This document shows, in pieces, positions 58,334-64,000 of a DNA stretch of 64,000 nucleotides. The stretch spans positions 28,898,501-28,962,500 of the forward strand of contig CM060834.1 in NCBI GenBank assembly GCA_030762175.1, in the 5' to 3' direction. This stretch comes from Metallyticus violacea (taxonomy: Eukaryota > Arthropoda > Insecta > Mantodea > Metallyticidae). Within the stretch, counting starts at the first letter, position 1. The number at the start of each line of letters is the position of its first letter. The notes below the pieces were generated by a model, which saw only the letters and a list, made by a program, of their open reading frames with translations, searched no databases and was not told the DNA's origin. The position numbers and the translations under genes were made by a program.

Positions 58334-59574
58334 TCTTTTAAGTTGTTACACAAATTTGGAAAGAAACGAACAAGCCGTTTTATTTGTTTTAAAAATATTC
58401 TCCTTTAAGATTTATACACTTTTGCATACGTTCAAACCGATTCTCCAAACATTTTTTCCACTCTGAAGTTGGTATCTAAAAAATTTGGCTTTTAAAGGCT
58501 TCAACAACTTCTTGAAGTAATGAAAATCGCTGTCCACGCATTATTTGTTCTAATTTCAGGAATAAAAAGAAGTCATTAGGCGATAAATCAGGTGAATACG
58601 GGCAATGAGACATTAATTCGTTGTTTTATCCTTTAAATAATTTCATTGGTTTGAGTGCTGTATGGAAGGTGGTATTGTCATGATGAAGAATGATGCGACT
58701 TTTCGGTTGTTTTTTCTGATTTCGTCGATGACTTCAGGCTAACAAATTCAGCATTAACTGTACTTTGATCCATTAAAGGAATCGTGGCAAAATGTCCAGT
58801 ACAACCGAAGAAACAAACGATCATTTTCTTGTAAGTTTTTCATGAACGTACAACTTTTATTGGATTCGTTCAACTTGGAACACCCAAACAGTGGATTGTT
58901 GCTCAGTTTCCAGTTCATACGAATATATCCAAATTTTGTCCCCTGCTACGATGTTGTACATGGATTTTGCAGTTCCTCTGTGGACATTTTGAGCATTTCA
59001 TTACAGCAATTAACATGAGCATTTTTTTGAGCTTCGGTCAAATTATGCGAAATCATCGGGAACAAATCTTTTTCACAGCTAAATATTCATGTAAAATCGA
59101 ATGTACTGCAGTTTTGGATATGCTTAAGGATGCCTTTATCTCACTGTAAGTCACATGCCGATCTTCTTCAATCGTGTTACGTACAGCGTCAATACTTTTT
59201 GCAATGACAGCCGATTATGGTCGACCTTCACGCAATTCATCACTGACGGACGCACGACCACGACCAACAATTGTAAACAGTCTTTTCTTGTGATGCTTCA
59301 TTACCAAAAGTTGAACCCAACGATTCTATGCATTGTTGTTGAGTTGAGGCTTTTACTAAAATCGTAAAAAGTCATCCAACGAAAACCTTCATGTGAAATT
59401 TCCATTTTTTCGCAAAATTTCTTTGTTTAAACGCTCACTGTAAACAAACTACTCCGTCAGTTTTTAAGTTGAAACCGTTAATTGAAATTGAAAACTAATG
59501 TCAGTTGTTTAGAAAATAGTAATGGCATTATCTCAATAGCGCCACCCAATGGTTGTTAGTAATAACTTAAAAGG
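58334..59574 (-). mobile_element. Full-length mariner transposon with TA target duplication
   Basis: The left end (58334) reads TCTTTTAAGTTGTTAC and the reverse complement of the right end (59574) reads CCTTTTAAGTTATTAC. A TA lies directly outside both ends (58332-58333 and 59575-59576). At 1,241 bp it has normal mariner length. It lies inside the pogo-like element, so it is the younger of the two. Confidence 0.85.
58389..59405 (-). pseudogene. Mariner transposase pseudogene, catalytic DDD mostly intact
   Basis: The gap from the ATG at 59405 to the final stop at about 58389 (about 1,017 bp, 339 codons) equals a normal mariner transposase. Landmarks in order are EKTVYN and SVSDELREGRP (N-terminal), and AVRNTIEEDRHVTYSEIKAS with SISKTAVHSILHEYLAVKK (helix-turn-helix). 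The first catalytic block is AGDKIWIYSYELETEQQSTV, followed by CFFGCTGHFATIPL, the second block HHDNTTFHT, and the third block YSPDLSPNDFFLFLKLE. All three aspartates are kept, unlike the other mariners here. At least three frameshifts and four stops (for example after WVFQVERIQ, KLFKG and SQIF) make it non-functional. Confidence 0.85.
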
Positions 59575-59931
59575 TAATCCTCGTAAATTATAGTTCATAC
59601 CGGTGTGCCAGTATGCACAGCATAAAGATATTTCTTTACAGACTGAAAGTAGAATATTTAACGATTTTATACTTTATTCTTTTAATATTTTTAATGTTAC
59701 ACACAATTTGTAATAAGGTTCAATTTGGGCAACCGAGAGTTCAAATTAGGCCACCGGTTTTATAACTTGGACTATTTATCTAATTTTAGTTTATTTTGAG
59801 ATACAAGGAGAAATATATTTCGATATGTACTACTACCTAATTGAAGTGTTTTATATAAAAATTATGTTAATTGTATACTTAATGAAGGCTTATTGAAGAA
59901 TATATAAAGCAGGTCCAATTTAGGCAACCTT

Positions 59932-60320
59932 CTCCTACAATTCAAAAGATATTAAGAAAAGGCAATTTAAAACTTATATTACATTATGTAGCCAAAGAGT
60001 GAGAAGAGTGTTTGTTTTGAAATGGAAAGAGGCCTACAGGCCTAACTCCAGGAAGAAGAAGGAAAATAACCTCAGGGTACGATATTGACAGGTACAAGAA
60101 TGTTGCTTGATTGTCTCAAGAATCAATTTAAGTATCGTCTTGTGTATTCAGATGTTACTTGTTTACATGCAAAAGTAAACATAGCAACTTGTACACTGTC
60201 TTGCCTTTGCTGGTGTTTTGCAAGTCCTTCATGAAGATGACTGTGTAAAAAAGCAGGGTAAATATGTTTATACTCCTACTATTAATTTTATTTCTAATCA
60301 TCGGGAACTATATATTTGAT
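59932..60320. other. No gene recognised
   Basis: Short AT-rich interval between transposon relics. Confidence 0.35.
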
Positions 60321-60324
60321 TCAT

Positions 60325-60960
60325 CAAGTCAAAAAATATGCTTGTCATTTTTTTCAAAACATTCACTGATAGCTTCGATTAAAATTTCTTTTCATAGAGT
60401 CCAGTATTTAATCTCAACAATTAGGAAGATATTGCTAGGGTGAAGTTTGGAAAATATGGCGATTACAAATCGTTCCATTGTTCTGATAAAGAAGCGCCTC
60501 TAATACAAAAATCTTGGTCTTTTTTTTTATTTCAAATGGCTCAAAAATGTTGTACAGCAGGCTCTTGTTATTGTTTTACCCTTTTCCAAACAGTCTTTAT
60601 ATATATTGATGAATCCCAAGTTTTGTCCATAGTCACTAATCGAAGTAAAAAGTACTTTTATGATCTATATGATTTTTTGTGATCCACAGTGCACAATCAC
60701 AAGTAACCGTCATGCATTTAATACGAAAATTTCTTGTAAAGAGATTGCATACTTGTTCGTTTGAGATCTCAATAGTGTCGAACATTTTAACTCGACGGCC
60801 TTGCATTACACTACCAACAAATCTCTTCAATAATTTCTTTCCTGATGATCTGCGAGCACGGTTCATTCTTAGTGCAAAACGGCCATCTTTAACTTTGGTG
60901 CCGATTTGATCAGCAAGGCCATGAACTTCTTCAATTTTGATTATTTTATTTTTGCGATTT
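60325..60960 (-). pseudogene. Mariner-like transposase relic, internally deleted
   Basis: A minus-strand frame open from about 60960 to 60636 contains MQGRRVKMFDTIEISNEQVC and a FRIKCMTV block, in the position and pattern of the mariner helix-turn-helix linker. About 100 bp later another frame gives GFINIYKDCLEKGKTITRAC, then LSHLK and KIFVLEALLYQNNGT. These correspond to the GIIxIDYLEKGxTI and KVLFHxDNA blocks, the catalytic D having become N. The first catalytic block is deleted or scrambled. The first 45 residues of the long frame (with GRFALRMNRARRSSGKK) do not look like mariner, and their origin is unclear. Confidence 0.5.
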
Positions 60961-61157
60961 TAAACTTACATATTTATTTAATTCATTGCTGTCTATATAC
61001 TGGTCTATTCTTTATTTTTTTTAATGTTTACGGAACAGCCAGTTGACAATGAAAATTAATAAAAAATATTCTGAGTATTCCTCATGCAGAAGTACCGGAT
61101 TATTACTGTGACCTTTCGTTCTCTTGGACTGCTTCTGATGGCCAATTGTTTAGGACA

Positions 61158-62745
61158 CAGGTTCTCAAACTGTGCTACGCAAAAATCTCCAATACTCCTT
61201 GAAGAATTTGGAAGAATCTAAGACCAGATCTTAAAATTGTGACTTTTCTTACGCGGCCACGAGTCGTTTGTGGGTAAAAATCGAGTAGAAATAATTGAGG
61301 TGTATATTTGGTCTTCCGCGCTAACAATGGAAGTCCTCCCATGGAATAACTGTGTCGATGTGTGCAAAGACGGGGCGAAGGCCATGAGTAGGACGTCATC
61401 TGATGTATCTGAAAAATTAAACAAAAAGTGAAGGAATGCAACAATAGCCACTGCGTCCTCTACCGCCAAGCTCTTACGGTGAAGATTCCATCTTCCCTAA
61501 CAGAAGTCCTGAACGAAAGTATGAACTTAATAAATTTTATTAAATCACGACATAAAATACCAGGTCATTCAAAGTGTTGTGGGATGACATGGTGAGTTGG
61601 ATACATCTTTACTTCTTCACACAGAAATTTAGTGGCTCTCTCGAGGCAAAGGTTTGTACTCAGGTGTTTGAAATGAGGGCTGAAGTCAGAACCTAACTCA
61701 CTGAAAATGACTTCGCTTTGGGAGACAAGTCATATGACTAATAAAATTGACACTCTTAGGTCATATTTTTCAGAAAGTTAATAATTTAAACCTCTCACTT
61801 CAAAGAAAAATAACAATAATGTTTTACGCTAGCGATAAAGTGCCAGGGTTCAAAAAGAAAATCAAGTTTTGGGCAGAATCAGTGAACAATGGCAATCTTG
61901 ACCACTTTCCAGTGGTAAAAGAATTTATGTAAGAACTAGGTTCAGACATACCTGGGGTATCTTAAACGAGTTTCAAGTTGATCTACTTTGCTTGATAGTT
62001 TCAACAGTTATTTTTCGCATGAACGCGATGAAAAAACGAAAGAAAACTTTTGGGTTGTAAACCAGCTCTCAGCTGTGTCAAAAAGTCAGCCTCGCTAACA
62101 ACGCATCAATTGTTGTATGAATGCTTGATAGCTTTGAAGTCAGATTTTATGATAAAAGCTAATTTTTCAAATAAGAAGTCATTATTTGAATTATGGTGTT
62201 AGTTAAAAGACAAATTTAAAATTTTCTGTGAAAAGCTAATTCTATCCTTTTGCCCTTTGCAAATATTTATGTGTGTATGTGAAACAAAATTCAATGCTTA
62301 TACGGTACTCAGTCTCGTTGAAGAGTCAGGATATTCGGTTCCAGCTGTTCCAAATAACCAGATATAGCTAAGTTATGTAAATCAATTCAGTCTCCTTAGA
62401 ATAGTTCTTTTACAGACCCATGTAGCATTTTAGATTTTGCTACATTAAAAATGGTTTCATGTACCAGATCTTTGAGGATATATTAATATAGATTTGTAAT
62501 ACTTCTTTTAAATTCGTTTCAAAATGTGTTGCCTTAATATAGTTTTTTTGTTTGTTTTGTAATGTCTGTAAATAAATTACAGTTGAAAATATTTTTGTAA
62601 TAATGTAAATTAATAAAGCGTGTTGAATGTTTACCTTCTATCCTCAAACAGTATGGTCATATAAATACTGCATAAAAATTGGCGGTCCGTGATGAACTTT
62701 TCCATTGAAAAGTACTCCATGATCTAAAAAGCTTGCGAACTACTG
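61158..62745 (+). mobile_element. hAT transposon relic (Buster/ZBED5-like group)
   Basis: The left end CAGGTTCTCAAACTGTGCTA and the reverse complement of the right end CAGTAGTTCGCAAGCTTTTT have the hAT-type CAGnGGTTCTCAAACT pattern. The interior near the right end (GTCCGTGATGAACTTTTCCA, AAAAGTACTCCATGATCTAA) is also typical of this group. Length is 1,588 bp, so the N-terminal zinc-finger part and much of the transposase are missing. An 8-bp target duplication is not preserved. Confidence 0.65.
61290..62330 (+). pseudogene. hAT-family transposase pseudogene
   Basis: Plus-strand translation with frame changes gives, in order: MEVLPWNNCVDVCKDGAKAM (about 61329-61388), the RNase-H-like segment around the second catalytic aspartate; HTEIxWLSRGK (about 61618-61650), the HTEVRWLSRGK block; GHIFQKVNNLNLSLQRKITI (61759 on) to VPGFKKKIKFWAESVNN; and FSNKKSLFELW and VCETKFNAYTVLS (about 62168 and 62278-62316), remnants of the C-terminal dimerisation region. 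The blocks match ZBED5/Buster-like hAT transposases. Many stops separate them and the BED zinc finger is absent. Confidence 0.7.
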
Positions 62746-64000
62746 TATTGGGTTCTGAGAGTATGCTGTTTTGTGGGCTGAATGAAAAGAAAACGAGCAT
62801 CAGTGCTCATGCTTAACACTGCCCAGACAGGATGCACTTCCTAAGTTTTGTTACAAGAGTTATTTCGCGTTTCGAGTATGGTAGTGCGTTTGACATGATA
62901 GTGTAAAGGCGAAGTTTTAATTGTTAACATTAAAACTTTTTTTTGAATATTTTAATTTTTTCAATGGCCACTGCCTTGACATCTAAAGGAACGATTCTAT
63001 AGAAGTCTACTATTACAGTGGGATATCCTCAGCGTGCTACGGTTAGTTAATCATATTTAATGTTATGCAATTTTAACATATATTTAAAAATATGGAATGC
63101 CATATAATGAAACTGATTCAGTTAGTATTTTTATTTGTTTGTTTAATGAACACAACATTAACTGGTTTTATTGTTGATTAATCATTTTTAAATTGAGTAT
63201 CAGAACGCCAAAGAGAAAACTATAATAAAAACAGTGATGAATTTTTGTGATTTTATTAGTCACCTTGTCAGTTATTGAGAACATTCCTGAGGTACCAGCA
63301 GAAATTTTTAAATATTTCTGCTCAACATTGCGTCCATCAGCATTAAATTTAAGATAAATGTGAAAACGTGTGCGGAAATTTGAGGTTTTCACTGTATATT
63401 TTTTTATTTAAAATGATTTTAAATTCTACTAAAGCAGCATTGATACAAAAATGTTATTTTTAACCCAAAATAAGGACTTTTGACACTAAAACGTGGTTGG
63501 AAATATTTCAAGTAATTAATAACATTAATTTAACTGACATTTTGCGCATCAGACAAATAGAAAAACATTCTTGCATGATGCAACACTAAACCAAATGAAC
63601 TTAGGAACCGCTCTAACAGAAATAATGATTCAAATGCTTAAAGAAAGATGCATGTTAATGAAAGCTGTGTTTAGATGCCAGCCCGACAAGGAGTAATGAG
63701 AGTGGGTAAGGTATCTGTGGAACGTGATTAGGACGATACCGCATAATTATCATAAACACAAACGTGTCTCCAGTGTGGGAGGAACGGAGCGGATTCCGTG
63801 AATTACCATTCATCACGATGGGTGAATGCTCCTTGTGAAGGCCGGCCGGTGGTCAGCAGCAACACAGGAAGGAAGGACGCGGCTAGAATTCACCGTGGAG
63901 GCTGCACCCTGCAGGAAATGACTCGACTTCTCTACATGTGAGTCGGCGGCCCTCAAAGATAAAAATGCCAAAATCTGCGAATCTAACACGTTGACTTTCA
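62746..64000. other. Unique-looking DNA to window end
   Basis: AT-rich to about 63.65 kb, then distinctly more GC-rich (63.66-63.97 kb). The GC-rich part contains CTACATGTGAGTCGG at about 63933, which resembles a splice donor. No frame with a recognisable domain was found, so an untranslated exon or promoter of a gene beyond the window is possible but unproven. The minus-strand frame 63168-63392 shows no motif. Confidence 0.35.

Larger units (their letters stand above)
57427..59931 (+). mobile_element. Pogo/jerky-like DNA transposon, interrupted by a mariner
   Basis: The left motif CGTTGCCCAATTTGAGCC (57427-57444) faces inverted partners: GGTTCAATTTGGGCAACC (59717-59734), TTCAAATTAGGCCACC (59740-59755) and GGTCCAATTTAGGCAACC (59912-59929). 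The coding remnant (57895-58333) is the C-terminus of a pogo/jerky-type DDE transposase. A 1,241-bp mariner lies within (58334-59574), leaving about 1.26 kb, so most of the transposase core was already deleted. Exact ends are uncertain because the right motif is iterated. Confidence 0.5.

Noticed and set aside
60600..60650. Reading VTMDKTWD as the first catalytic block of a mariner
   Set aside because: In the neighbouring frame the same DNA reads GFINIYKDCLEKGKTIT, which fits the later DYLEKGxTI block and the following sequence better; the DKTW match is probably accidental.
1..64000. CRISPR array, operon, phage or bacterial defence system
   Set aside because: No regularly spaced repeats with unique spacers, no ribosome-binding-site-linked gene series and no long frames; the repeats are SINEs, transposons and microsatellites of a eukaryotic genome.

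Overview
The window reads as non-coding, repeat-rich DNA from a large eukaryotic genome, most likely an arthropod and probably an insect. It is AT-rich, has no long open reading frames, no operon-like layout and no bacterial signals. It carries tRNA-derived SINEs with target-site duplications (TSDs), many dead Tc1/mariner-superfamily transposons, pogo, hAT and possible Crypton relics, fragments of non-LTR retrotransposons and microsatellites. The insect assignment is an inference from this mix of mobile elements; no species marker was recognised. I found no confident host protein-coding gene. Nearly all reading frames above 60 codons are chance frames, low-complexity translation or frames across repeats.

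Layout. 0-8 kb: left part of a TA-flanked DNA transposon (320), a mariner corpse (about 1.5-2.4 kb), a more decayed mariner with recognisable terminal inverted repeats (TIRs, 6239-7253) and a tRNA-derived SINE (7.5-7.7 kb). 8-20 kb: microsatellites, a possible coding relic at 10.1-10.45 kb, a 299-bp tandem duplication (12.0-12.6 kb), a 170-bp local duplication (13.9 and 14.9 kb), one copy of an unclassified 1-kb dispersed repeat (16.7-17.7 kb) and a SINE at 18.25 kb. 20-33 kb: reverse-transcriptase fragments, SINEs of families A and B, and an internally deleted transposon (28766-29480). 33.8-36.2 kb: a mariner (33867-35416) that itself received a family A SINE, followed by a Tc1-like corpse. 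38.8-45.4 kb: two further internally deleted transposons of the DUF4817-like group, around a non-LTR reverse-transcriptase relic. 47-57 kb: SINEs of three families, one a mosaic of families A and B, a hairpin/direct-repeat cluster at 49.6-50.3 kb, and the second copy of the 1-kb repeat (52.2-53.2 kb). 57.4-62.75 kb: the densest block, with a pogo/jerky-like transposon interrupted by a complete-length mariner (58334-59574), then another mariner relic and a hAT relic with both ends visible (61158-62745). The last 1.2 kb is unique-looking DNA that becomes more GC-rich at the edge.

These elements do not work together as a system. They record successive waves of insertion whose order can partly be read from nesting: SINE family A is younger than the 33.9-kb mariner, and the 58.3-kb mariner is younger than the pogo-like element. 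Every transposase seen has stops, frameshifts, deletions or lost catalytic residues, so none should be active from this window.
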